DNA of 64,000 nt. Origin: Sinonovacula constricta (Eukaryota; Mollusca; Bivalvia; Cardiida; Solecurtidae). Both the position numbers and the translations under genes were made by a program. Below the pieces are notes generated by a model that saw only the letters and a program-made list of their open reading frames with translations, was not told the DNA's origin and did not search any database. Each line of letters starts with the position of its first letter. The stretch's first letter is position 1. Location of the stretch: contig CM017564.1 of assembly GCA_007844125.1 (NCBI GenBank), forward strand, positions 28,265,158-28,329,157. The letters run 5' to 3'. Positions 1 to 14,000 of the stretch are shown here, one piece after another.

Positions 1-1158
1 ACTCCTAAACAAGAATTGACCATAAAAATGACCCTTGACCTTGAGGGTGGCACTTTAAACAGTATTTAGGACACACTTTCAAGTGCACTTTAGTAGATGG
101 TGAAGTGTGAGTGAAATCCCAGACAAAAATGCAAGGTTATAGCCAAGCTACAAATATATAGCATAAGTAGCTATTGTAATGAACTGAAATTTTATATATT
201 TGACATTTTATAAGCGTTAAACCCAAATGGTTTATTCTTAAGCTGGGAAAAATTTGACAAATATACAGATGGACATAAAAATGCACATACAAATGCAGGG
301 AAGAAAAGAATGATTGTTACAGTGCTCCCTTTCTTCAGCAACATCGAGCGAAAGGAGAGAAATTGGTTGCTGAAGGTAGGTTGTTGCTTTACAGAGGTAA
401 CCCCTATTTATGCTTTAGGTAATTAAATAATTAAGTTAGTATTTTAGTATCAGTAGTATTCAGGGTTTTTAAGCTAGTTAATGTTATTGGCTGTCTTCTG
501 CCATTTTCTTCGATAATAGTTTTATTACTTTTAATCTTAAATTTGATTATAACTAAAAAAAAGTAAATTATTTTTTTTTGAGATTTAATTATTTATTTGG
601 TTCAGTTTGTTGACATGAACAGATATGGTTATGCATTGTGCGTTTAAGTATTTTTTTTCATCTTTTTTTATTTTTACTTATTGATATATGTGTATCTTGT
701 TTTGTATAATTCTTTTTAACTTTTTAATTTAGTTAAATTTTTAGTCTTTGGTACTTTTTCTTTACATATTGTTATGATGTTCACAGCCAGCAACAAAACA
801 CATTCCCATTTTAATATGTTTAATCAAACTATAGCAATATTTATAAAATATGTGATCGGTATTTATAAAAAAAAATTGCCATTACCAATGTTCACACTGA
901 TGACAAATTCATTCCAGTAGTCAACTGTTCCCGAATTACCCCACTTACCAATGTATATGCCTTCCTTAGGGGGAAAAGAAACAGCTACATAACATTACCA
1001 ACAAACCTTTAGCTTAAGCAGGTGTTCACAAATAGCAAAGCACAGACCCACACCTTCCTCAGCACTTGTTCCTGTTGAGAAATTGAAAAAATTCTTACAT
1101 AATATAAATATAATCTAAAGAAAAATCCTCTCCTTGTAAACAATTTTAATAGTATAAC

Positions 1159-1364
1159 ATATATGTGAATTCTCCCACTTTTGGAGGGAGACTCCCACTT
1201 TTTAAGGTTCAAATTATTTGAAAATGAAGTGTGTCTTACACATTTTCAGAAATCTCCCTACTTGGAAACAGATAAATTCCTTCTTTGCTTATATGAAAAT
1301 AACAAATCTCCCACTTTGCAAGTGAAAATCTCCCACCTTGGCCTCAGAAAAAGTTCATATGTAT
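1159..1364 (+). mobile_element. CTCCCACTTT MITE, copy 1
   Basis: Same 200-bp element as 21290..21510, with ends 'atatgtgaattctcccac' and 'aagttcatatgtat'. Confidence 0.75.
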
Positions 1365-1429
1365 GGCATAAAACAATCCAATGCCTCAGCAAACAGTGCA
1401 AAATCATAGGTAGAAAGCAGAATAGTATT

Positions 1430-1836
1430 TTGTCATACTTTAGTCTAAGTTTTGATGATTTTCAACAGTATCTCAATTTAAGGACAGTAAATCTCGTTAA
1501 TCAACACTTAAAATGTTCAATTCCTTTCATATCTATAAATAATCACGATTGTGATTCCTGCTAAAAAAAAAGACATAGACGTCACAGCAGATGGCATGGA
1601 TGAACTAAAACATAAGTGGTCACATGGTTTTCTTAGTTTAAAAATAGCTAACTGTGCAGCGTGGCTCTGATAGGACATGCATGTTTGTAATGACGATTGT
1701 GACATTATTGTACAATTTTCAGACAGTTGTAGGACATCACTAAACATCATTTTGCGAGGTCTGTTCAGCTAACAATAGTTTATTAAGATGATGAAAATAT
1801 TTTTGGTCCAAACTGTCAGATACTGCCTTAAAGATA
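1430..1836 (+). mobile_element. TTAA-flanked element, truncated copy
   Basis: Shares 'tttagtctaag...gatgattttcaa' through 'ggtccaaactgtcagatact' with the copy at 39105..39564. The left end is not recognised. Confidence 0.65.
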
Positions 1837-2004
1837 AGTTTCAAAGAGCATTTAGGATTATTTATTTGAACACATGGAAGTTGAAAAATACATTTGGCAT
1901 ATGATATAATTAAATATTTACTAGTCAATACTGATAATAAGTATGTATATTTACATTTACTTGAGACAAATATTCCTAAAAACAATAAATATTGACATGT
2001 TTAC

Positions 2005-2077
2005 CTCGTCCCAATTCATCAATGATGATAAGAGAGTTTGAGGTTGCTGTCTGGGTGATGTAAGAAATTTCTCGCAT
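2005..2077 (-). CDS. MSH4: MSH4 Walker B exon, last one in the window
   Basis: [16 protein letters not shown] then IIIDELGR, ending with one base of the next Gly at donor gtaaac (2004-2003). D736-E737 are the Mg/ATP residues of Walker B. No further MSH4 exon is recognisable in 1..2004. Confidence 0.92.
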
Positions 2078-5000
2078 CTGAAAATCAGAGATTCAAAAAC
2101 AAATTAAGAAATACTTAAGTAAATATACAATAAACCAGTCATCAAATAATATGATACAAATTGTGGCCACATAAATGTATTCAACAATTTGAAATAAGTA
2201 AAAATTAAAAAATAACAAAATTAAAAAGTTCCATGAAAACAAAACAGAAATGAAACTTGCAAGTTTAAGGATAGCAAAACATCTGTGAATTCATTGAATT
2301 CCACCAAAAGTGCAGCTTAAAATCAGTGTGTCATGTCACTAGAGAATTCTAATCTATCTGGAAAAAAGTGTGATACAGGGAGATATTTTAGTATATAAGT
2401 AAAATCAGATAAAATCAGAAAAGGGAATTTAGCCATATCCACTGAGCTATTAGTAAACTGGGATTTCAATGAGAAATACCTAAATTCGAATACGTAATGC
2501 ATCAATGTTTAACACAATTCCATTCCTAATCTATATTCAGACATTCTAAAGGCAGTTGGCTCTGTATCTAATTTTATCTAATGCCTTTAGATTGATGCTA
2601 GAGAACTGCCTACAACAGGTAGATTTATTATCATACTCGACGGATCAATAGCGGATTTAAAAAATTCCATTAATACATCATCTTGCAATTCAATTTTAAT
2701 ATAAAACATAAGGAACAAAGGCTAACAGCTTTATCTTTTTAGAAATAAGTTAATATTCACAGCAAAATTGTTTCTCAAAGAATGCTTACTTACCTGCATA
2801 ATTTAATAAGTCTGTGCAAACAGTACGTACCAACTAACTTTAAGCAACAGAGGGTATGTGTTGTTGTTTTTTCATCACAAAAATTTTTTTTTTATTAAGC
2901 TATGTTTTTCTTTATTTCCAATTGTGCTTCATGCTTTGTTTAAATGTGCATTGTGCTATAGTCAGTTTTGTTATTGTAAGTTTTGTTAATGTCGGGCAGC
3001 TCGTGATTTAAAGTCAGTGTGTCTTTCTGTAAGGTCCATGCATGTGGGCGTGGTTGTCTGCGTCTTGTCTGTGTGATGCACAGGACTTATCAAACCTGTT
3101 TTGAACTGGTTTTCGAATAATAATATGTAAGTTAATGGCTTGAATGTAACAACAGCTTTAATATGTACGTCTTATTGATCACCCTTCAAGTTTCAATTTT
3201 TATTGACAGTCTTCATGATAGAAAATTTAAAAACACTGGACCTCTGGTCCACCAAGCTGGCAATATCTGCTGGACCTGACCAAATTTTACTGGACCAGTA
3301 TGATATTGGCATTTTGACGCAAAAGGTTGATAAGCTAACCGAGGTGTTACAAGTGGTTGGGTTCAGTACAAGGCTGTAAAGCGTTTAGTATATATGTTTT
3401 CATAATAATTCAGAATTTTTTAAATGATGTGCTTGAAAATTCTGGTGGACCAGTGGTCCATTTAACTTGTAAAATTTAATGGACCAACAGAGATTTTGGT
3501 GGACTTGTGCCACAATCCACTGGGTTTTGTCGAAGACTGCCTAAAGACTATACAATGAACTAAATAAATAATGGATCTGATGATTGCATGGTTGACGAAT
3601 ACACTAAAAAATTGGCTTTATTTTAATTGTTTATGCTCCCCTAATCTTCAAAATACCGGTACATTGATGTTAGTGCAACTAATAAATTTGAATACTGCAA
3701 AAAGTTAATGTAAGATTAAATCTTACAGTAAACATGTTTCTTCAGAATAATTTGCTGTTAATCTTACTTCAGGTTTATTGCAAATTTTAAACAAAAGAGA
3801 CACTTAAGATGAGAAAAACAAGATATGTATGACCATGATTCTTATCAGGCATCAATATTTATTCTTGAATCAGTTATATCTTTGCATTTTTTGCTTGAAC
3901 AGTTTAAGATCATACTTTCTCTGTAATTAAGTCCTCCCCAAAATACCTATAGGCCAGATTAATATACTTGTTTTCACCTCAAGCATAAACGAAGGTGAGT
4001 TTGTCTCAAGGGAAAGAATAATGCCCATCTTTAACTAAAGCATGATAGGGATTACATTACATTTATCTTTACCTCAATCAGGGAGGTAAGTGACTTTGTC
4101 TAAAAGGCACAGTAATGGTTTATGTTCACCTCAAGCATGCAGGAAGATGATTTTGTCTAAAGGGAACAATAAATTTAAATGTTCACCTCAAGCATGATGG
4201 AAGATGATTTTGTCTAAATGGAACATTAAATCCATATGTTAACCTCCAGCATGATGGAAGATGATTTTGTCTAAAGGGAACAATAAATCTGTATGTTCAC
4301 CTCCAGCTTGACGGAAGATGATTTTGTCTAAAAGGGAACAATAAATCTGTATGTTCACCCTCCAGCAAGATGGAAGATGATTTTGTCTAAAGGGAACAAT
4401 TAATCCATGTGTTCACCTCAAGCATGATGAAAGATGATTTTGTTAAAAGGGAACAATAAATCCATATGTTCACCTCCAGCATGATGGAAGATGATTTTGT
4501 CAAAAGGGAACAATAAATCCATATGTTCACCTCCAGCATGACGGAAGATGATTTTGTCGATTTTGTCTAAAGGGAACAATAAATCCATATGTTTACCTCA
4601 AGCATGAACGTAGATGAGTTTGTTTCCAGATCATCATCACTGCCTATACGAGAGAAGATCTGATTGGTAAGACGGAAGGAGGCATATTCTGCTGGCACAA
4701 ACGATCCAATCTGAGCCATCACCTGCAGCAGGGCTATCTGTCTCAGGTATGTTGACTTGCCACTCTGGAGGGGGAAAATGTACCACTATGATTTATGTTA
4801 AGTACCCTCTATTTAATTGAATGTTCACTTAGCAATCAGGGTAAATAATTACAGTTAAGAAGTTTTTATTGCCTATGAATGTCCCTTCTCCTTAAGACAA
4901 TATATTCAATTACAACAACAAACAATATGAATACCTTTTAAAAAGGGATAAATCCTAATTACACTGAACATCCCATCTGCCAGTCTGTTTGTACTTAATA

Positions 5001-8000
5001 AAAGTTTTCAAAATTCACAAATGGAAAGATTATTTTTAATTGTTAAATAAATCAAATAAGCTGAAATCTACTTGACAAAATTGACTTTTTACTAAAATAT
5101 CAAAGATAAAATGAATAAAAATGACAACATGTAGAGCTGGAGTGCCCCAAATAAGTGTGGCAAGAATGCAAAACCCGACAGATTCGATGTTTCTGCCGTT
5201 TAACTTGATTTTATTGAAAAGCCTTGGCCATTTTAGTTGCAAGAAATGTCCAACTTGTTTTTCAACATTACTGCATTACACATGAAGTAATCATGAAAAA
5301 GATTTTAAAAAATCTAAATATACTAATATTAACAAAGTTAAAAGGTGCAACTTGTTTGTCAACATTACTGAATTACACATAAAGTAATGATCATTAAATA
5401 AAAAGATAAAAAAATCTATATATAAATACTAATATTAACAAAAATAAAAAGTGCAACTTGTTTTTCAACATTACTGAATTACACATGAAGTAATCATGAA
5501 AAAGATAAAAAAAAAATCTATATATAAATACTAATATTAACAAAAAAAAAAAGTGCATTAATTTTTCAGATTAACTGAACTAAATTCAGCAATTTCAGAT
5601 GTACAGTGGGTTTTTTTCTTTTTAGATGAACCATTTTGCTTCAAGATCTTATACAGTATAATACATTTAGTCTTGTTTCATAAACGACACATACCATGTT
5701 TGGTCCAGTTATCACCATGAAGTTGCTGCCTTCAGACGCATACTGCAATGAAACAACATTTAGGATTGCTGATACATTACACACATATGTATACACACTT
5801 TGATTTAAACAAGAATAGAACTAATGAAAGCATCTAAAGAAGACACGTCAATCTGCTCAAAATAATTTTATCATCACCGAAAATTAAAATTTATCCCCAA
5901 AAGTCCATGGCATGCAGCTTTGTTAATACTTACAAAAAAAACTTTTATTCATGCCATTAAGACTTTTTGTAAAAATAGGCATACCTTATGGTTCAATATT
6001 GTTTGTTTCTCAGTTTTCAAGGAAATTTGGTAATAAGCAACTTTCCATTTATACTACAAAAATAAAATAAAATTGATTACAGAATGTCCACAAAATACCT
6101 GTCATTTTGGCAGGTTATTTATTGAAGACAATCACAAAGGACTTATTTGCTCTTTAAACACACCAGTGTCTTTTATCTATCTACAAATATATGTAACTTA
6201 AAATTGTACTAGTCTTTACAGACACATCAGCATGACTTTGACTTGGATTGACAAAGGGACTTTACTTTTGGGTTTTCCTGATACAACATTACAAAAAGAG
6301 AGGAAAAAAACCCAGATGCATTTGTTTACAGCCTATATAGATCTTCTTTTCTATCAAATTCATATGAGGGTTGTTCAAGAATTTTCAAGATGACTGGAAG
6401 GTAGACAATGCCAGGCTAATGGTTACACTGAGATATTCTTCAGATGATACAATCAGTGGAGCAGGAACTGACTGAGTGTCATACCACCTTCACAAACCTT
6501 TAATGTCACTTGAAGACAAACAATTGCTGCACATTTTTTTCTTTCCTGTTGCTTGTTCTATCAACTAAAAGTGTTGTTGAGGGCATTTCAACCATTCTAC
6601 ACAAATTTATTTGCTTTGTTTTTCTGTAAGATCTCTCATTAGCATTTTAACATTGCAAAGAAATTAACCACCACCAATCAATGTTGTTTTTGCAAATTTT
6701 AACATGCTGTTATCAATTAATGTCACTATTACATGATCAAATACTTTGGAGAATTTTTCGAAATTTTAAAGAAAGACGAGACTGCAGGTGTTAGTTAATG
6801 TAATGATCTATTATAACTGAGGACCAGCGGCATTAACATGTGCCTATGATTATGAAAGAATGATGCATGTCTTAATTGTGATATTTTATTGAAACTGACT
6901 TAAGGAAAAATAAAAACCCTAAGAGAATTTACAAAACAAATTGTAGCTTGGATCAGCAGAAATTAGGGACAAATTGACAGATGCTGACAGTGTTAATCCC
7001 AATCAGACATCTGTAGGAGCTGGCTAAATTGGTTCTATAGATTTTTGCATAGGCTTGTTAAATTTTTGCCAGAAGACAAAGAAATTTCCGAAAGGTTCGG
7101 GCGTCAGTTAACTGCCGTTATTATTTAAATATATACAGACTGATGGATGTATCTCACTGTGTTGTTGGCAACTGGCGGCTCTACAGTAATCCTCTCCAGG
7201 ATGGGATGTCTGCCCTGCTTAATAGCCAGGGTGTCCGTGAACTCAGGTCTCACTGCATCAAACACATATGTATTATTTGCAATTATTCATGCCAACAAAT
7301 ACAGAAATTTCACAACATACACAAATATCTATTACTGTACACTTGCAGTTTTCTTGCCAACATGATGCACTGTTCTCACAAAATGGAAACAAAATAAAAA
7401 GCCTTACTTTCACCCACAAAAACCATTGAACAATCACAAATTGATTTCGACAATTCCAAATTTGCCAAAAGCATTGAAAGTCAAAACATTCTACACCAGG
7501 ACATGCTTAGCCAATTATTTTTAACATAAGAAATGTAATGAATACAGGGGATTTTGGTAAGAAAATCAAAGGGCAATAAATTTAGAAAGGACACTGCAAT
7601 CTGAGTTACCTTACCTCATTTTATCTGAGTTATATCCCCTTCATGTATCAGAGTTGTCTCACTATACATAAGTATTATTCAACCATTCAAGAAGGAAAAC
7701 TCCAATTAATATTCATGTGGGTGCTATTTGTGTCTATTTATACAGTAAAATGTTGTTGTTTTTTTGTCTTTATAGCATATTTTAAAATGAAATCAATTAA
7801 AATGGAAAGGACAGTGATTTCACTTTTAAAATATTTGACAAACTAGTGAAATTCAAATATAAAAATTCTTCAATGTTATATTAAACATCTTTAAATATAT
7901 TAAATATATATTTATATATATATAAATATAAACATAGCATTCCTATCGCTAAACATTAACACATATTTTGTATACATGTGAACATTTTCTAAGGCCAAAG

Positions 8001-11000
8001 TGGGAGATTTGTTACTTTCACATAAACAATTTAGAAAGTTATAGAAGTTTCCAAATAGGGAGATTTCTGAAAATAAGTAACACAACCTTCATTTTCAAGT
8101 AGTTTTGAACCTTAAAAGTGGGAGTCTCCTTTCCAAAGTGGGAGAGTTCATATGTATGATTTTGATAGATATGTGTACCAAAACCACAAATATCTACATA
8201 TAAACATCAAGCATTAAAAACATTCAGATTTTATGATTATTTAGGTGTATTCTAGTCACTCTGTCGGTCTGTATGTGTGTTTTATTGACCTTTTTAAGTG
8301 TTACCCTATTTCTTGTCTTCATATTGTGTTCTCTCTGTTATTTCTTAAATTTGAACATGCATAAACTTGATTTTCATTTGTTTGTCTCAGTAAAGTTGCA
8401 TGTTTTGTTCAGTTTGTAAACTTATATGTATATATTTCTTGTATCTTCTTAAATGGAGGAATAAACATATATACATGTATATATACAACAGTATATGGAC
8501 TCAAACTTTAGCTGAATGTTAGCTTGTTCTCAGGGGACAACCTTACCAAAGTCTGAGATAGTGCAGGCATGGGCAAAAGCCAGCAGCATATCTATCATGG
8601 AGACGGTCTCTGTGAGCTTGTACAGACAGCCAATATCGTCCCGGATGCCATTCAACAGCTCCGTCATTACACTAGAGAAACACAAAATTACAGCTTCAAG
8701 AGATGGATGTCCCAAAACCAGTTAGAGTAAGCAATCAAGGAGAAAGCTATGCAAATCAGCAATTCACTTCACAGAGTGAATGCTAGGTAAATAAGTAACA
8801 CAATGCAACATTACTCTCTACACAATATTTATACAATCAAATGCCTAAAACAGACTGGGGAGCTTAACCAAGTTAAAAGACTAATGTATTTTGGTATATG
8901 GTAAGTCAATAATGGATTTAAAAACACCAGACAGGATTTTAAAAATACCACAGTCTTAACATATTCTTCCACCTTTTTAACAAATAATCAATATGTTGTT
9001 TATTGATTAACAAATTACCAATATATTATTTACTGATAAACAAATTACCCATATATTGTTTATGGATTAAAAAATTATCAACATATTGTTCATTGATAAA
9101 CAAATTATCTATATATTGTATATTGATTAACAAATTATCTAAATATTGTTTATTAATTAACAAATTATCTATATATTGTTTACTGATTAACAAATTATCT
9201 ATATATTGTTTATTGATTAACAAATTATCAATATATTGTTTATTGAATAACAAATTATCCATGTACTTTTAATGATAAACAAATTATCCATATAGTGTTT
9301 ATTGATTACCAAATTATCTATATATTGTTTATTGGTTAACAAATTATCCATATATTGTTTACTGATTAACAAATTATCAATATATTGTTTATTGATTAAC
9401 AAATTATCAATATATTGTTTATTGATTAACAAATTATCCATATATTGGTTACTGATTAACAAATTACCCATACAATGTTTGATAATAAACAAATCATCTA
9501 TATATTGTTTTTTGATCAACAAATGATTCTTATATTGTTTATTTTTTAACAAATTGTATACAGTTTAATGATTAACAAATTATCAATATATTGTTTAATG
9601 GTTAACAAATTATCAATATATCGTTAATTGATAATGCTGTATATCAATTAATTTAATAAAAAAACAACTTACATGCTAGTCATGAGAAATATTTCATGCA
9701 ATGATTCATTCACTCTATCTGAAAACAAAAACAAAAACAAGTTACTATTTTACCAACAGAAAAAAAACACAACATGAAACAAATAGAAAATCTGAATAAA
9801 TACCATTATATCTGTGGGTTGAAACAATCAATTTCTCACTGAAGATTCTAATAGTAGCTGTATAAAATTAAGGAAGATTTATCAGTCAGGTTTCAATAAA
9901 TGGAAATCAGAAAATATATATAAATATTGACTGAAAAAGCTTACCATTCATCTTGATCTGAAATACGACCAAATACATAGATCAGACACACACTAATAAG
10001 CACTTTTTGGCAATAGACAATTTCGTTATTACCATTTGTAATTAAATGAGAAAAGTAATCAACAGTCTACAAACAAATGGTGGTAGATATTATGACAGTC
10101 ATTTGATGCAATATCATTATATAAGGCTTAATATTATTCCCAAAGTTACAGTGTGTGATATTTTAGTCTGTCCACTGTCCACATAGTTGAATGAGACATT
10201 AAAGAATAGTCTCCCCTGAATAATCTCTAAATGAAAGTATGTCCTTTCATTTGTTTTACTCGGTTTTTATGCTTGTGCTCCTTGGAGTATATGTTGACTT
10301 TTCTGCCTTTCTTGTGATACCCAGTTCAACCATCATCAACAAAAACTTCCATTTTCTTTTTTAAATAACAAATCTCAGAAAGTATTTTTATAGGATTTTA
10401 AGCTTATATTTATGCAAAAGTAAGAAATTTGACTGTTTGTAATTGCAATAACAACAAAAGAACAGGCAATAAAGTCCAAGAAGTCCAACTAAAAGGACCT
10501 TACCTACTGTTTGGAATACCTTGAAAATTAACTAACAAGGGAAACAATTTCCATTTCACCAATGTACACCATTGCATTTTAATGTTTCTAGTAAAAAAAC
10601 GTAAACATGAGGACCATGATGGCCCTTAATCACTCACCTGTGGACACAGGCTTTTAATAGGCTCATATTTGGCATCAAGTAATTAAGAATTATTTACTTA
10701 AGAAATATTTGGTGAAGACTTGACCATTAGTGTAGCCACTGGGCTGATAACATTATTAGAATTTTACCAAGTAACCTACTGAATCCAAATGACCCACTTC
10801 ACAACATATGTAAGATTTCATACTGGCAAACATTCTGGCTAAGTCTGGTAAAGAATCGGCCATCAATGTGCCCTCTGAGTGTTTTCACAAGTTTTTCCTA
10901 AAATATCACCTAGTAACCTATTTTTTTAACCCGGGTGACCCAATAATAAACTCAACCAAGATTTCATGCAGACAAGGATTCTGGCTAAGTTTGATGAAGA

Positions 11001-14000
11001 TTGGATAAAAACAGACAACTGTTGATGGACGAAGCATTATCAGAAAAGCTCACCTTAAGAATTTTGTGCTCAGGTGAGCTAACAAGAATAATAATAGTAA
11101 TGATAATAATAATAATAAAAATAATACATTTGCTTTAACTCTATGGTTTTTATAAGTGACATTTACAGTTTTTAATTAAGCGGTTCCATATATCTCAATT
11201 AGAAAGGAAATACTTTAGGGCTTACAAAGACATTTCAAATAGAACATTATTATTTGTAATGAATATTGTTAGTTGTGTTTAAACGGAAGTCCATAGCATT
11301 TTTTAAGCAGTTTATCAATGATCACTAAATGCTTTTATGTATGCTTTTAGCATATATAGGCAGAAATATGGGCAAAGAAAAAATGTTTTTGACCCAAAAA
11401 TTAGTTTTGATTATTTCAAACTAGTCAAGCACTAACCATATCAGCTGTGGTGAAGCTAAGAGTGTTTTTGTTCTTGGAGACCTTGATGAAGTTCCCTGGC
11501 AGGGAACTCTCCGTGTGTCCCTGGGCGGCCATCTGCATGTGGAAGGACCGCGAGGAGTTGTATGCTATCTTGATGGGCAGGCTGTAGGCCATGGCCATCT
11601 GGTTTACCACGTCTGAAATAGGGGATGCAAGATAACAATAATAACGGCTTCACTGAAAATGTAGAGACAAAATATGTTGAAGCAACTGCTATCTATGTTC
11701 ATTCTTATTCGAACTCATGTTTGACAAAATGATCTATACATGATTGGGATTTCTGCTAATAATAGACATCGACATCAGAGTGGATTACCTAGATGTTGAT
11801 GTTTGTTGGTTGGGTTTATCATTCCACCAACAGTATTTCAGTTATCGGGAGACGGTGTTCACTTGAAGCAGTGTTCACTTGAAGCAGTGCTGCCTTTAAA
11901 TGTGTATAATATGCCGTGAACACCTGGCATGATACCACACCAGTCACATTATTCTGACACCAGGCCAACAGTTGTGGAACTACCATTAAATCTGCATGAG
12001 CGTTAGCAAGGGAGCTATACCACTACCATTTTTAACTTTGGTATGTGGGATCAAACCTGGGGCCTCCCGTACCTGGAGCCGTCACTCTGCCGATTGCACT
12101 ACCAGGTCCGGTACAAGATAAAATGTGACCTCAAATTATAGAAACATGGCTATCTGAGCAGTGTTGCTCAAAAAGGAAAAACACTTTGATAATGACAATT
12201 GTGGTGTTATAGTTCACTTTTCACATAGGTGTAGGACATCAATAAACAGCCCTTCAGGGAATCTTTTCAGGTAACAAAGACTTTCAGGTAAAAGACTATG
12301 GTCCAGACTGTCAGATACCATCTTTTAATTGCCTTATATGTACATTTCATCTCTAAATAAAAAAAAGCTATATGTTTCTTTACTTGTCATAACATATTAA
12401 GTAAAAAAAAGGAAACAAAATTGTTTTAAGTTAAGTGTATCAGAAAGAAAAAAAACAAAAATGATTACATAAACGGTATTGTATAGTGTACCATTTTTTA
12501 AAATGAATGTCCCAAGATTGAATAAGAATGAAAAAGTAAATGTTTGTACCTGTTGCAAGTACTGGCTATCAGTTAAATACAAATTAATGGGGTACATTGG
12601 TGAAATGGAAATTGTCTCCCTTGTTAGTTAATATCCAAGGTATTCCAAACAGTAGGTAGGTCCTTTTAGTTGGAGTTCTTGGACTCTATCACCTGGTCAT
12701 TTGTAGATTTTGCAATTACAAACAGTGAAATTTCTTACTCTTGCATATATATAAACTTAAAATCCATTTAAACACTTATAGCAGCATGTTATTAAAAAAA
12801 AATGGAAGTGTTTGTTGATGATGGGTAAGCTGGGTATCACAAGAAAGGCAGAAAAGCCAACATACTTGCCAAAGAGCACACACCTAAAAACCAAGTAAAA
12901 CAAATGAAAGGACCTACTTGCATTTAGGGACTATCTAGAAATGTCTTACATTTAAGCAAATATTTTTTTCTAAAACAGTGCTTTTTTTCAGCATTACTTA
13001 TATTGGAAATGCCATAACATTCTAAAAGATATTCTACATCTAAAGACATACAACAAAAACAGTTGTTGATAAACAAAATTCATCATTATCCTTACCTGTC
13101 ATATCATCCACAATTTCTGTGTATGTTTTACGAGCTATGTCCAGCAAAGCTTGAAATAAGAAAGAATAGGTAACATGTTTAATAGAAGAATTCCAACTGC
13201 GAAATAAGTTGTTAAAATGAAATTTTTATTTTAAGTTCAAATGTATTTAATATCATAGGCCATGCCTGAAATCAACCTTTTTATAGCTACCATATACAAA
13301 ATATATTATACTTACCGGTAAGTTGTACAATGAGCAGATGACAGAATTATAGCAATACAGTAAATATAAAATAAGCTAGATAATACAGTTATTATTTTAA
13401 GGTAAAGCAAGTGTAATAGAAAATATACAGAATTTGAAAATTAACACAACTGATGAATGAATGAGTTTTATACTTTTATGTTCATGTGTATGCCAAATCT
13501 TAAGAAAATTCTCCATCCAGTTTTGAATTTACGGATATTTTTGTTTTCTAAAGTTGGGGATAAAGGTGTCTCCTTTTTAGAAATAATAAAACTCTAAATA
13601 TTACGTCATGTTCACTTTAGGAGAAGTGTTTTGTTATTGAGTATTGTTGGAAACAAGATATAGAATTAGAGAATTGGTTTGACTCAAATTTTAAAATATG
13701 TAATTAATTGTAAAAACAAACCCAAAACATTTAAGACTGATTTTCCCATTTTCTTCTGCTTACTGTGCATTAATAAAAAAAATCACCGAACCAAACTATT
13801 TACTTCAGAATTCACCAAAATGTTCTATAAAGAATGTTGGTTGATGCTGCAAAATAAAAATTATTTAATTCTTTATCTGGTAGAGTGTTGCAGAAATAAT
13901 TGTCAAAGTAAAAAAGTAGAAAGAAAAAAGTTGACCATTCGTGTTTGTGTTCATACCGGGATTCGAACCCCCGCCTCCCCTTTTTAAGCATTGTAAACTA

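Larger units (their letters stand above)
1..2004. other. MSH4 intron, 5' part of window
   Basis: AT-rich sequence with no recognisable exon on either strand. It contains a CTCCCACTTT MITE copy (1159..1364) and a truncated TTAA-type element (1430..1836). The open frames here are repeat sequence. Confidence 0.7.

Noticed and set aside
1181..1564. 127-codon frame
   Set aside because: Covers a MITE copy and a TTAA-type element in an MSH4 intron; no homology.
9003..9552. Long repetitive open frames on both strands
   Set aside because: Produced by a 30-bp tandem repeat (multiple of three, no stops); no homology or splice context.
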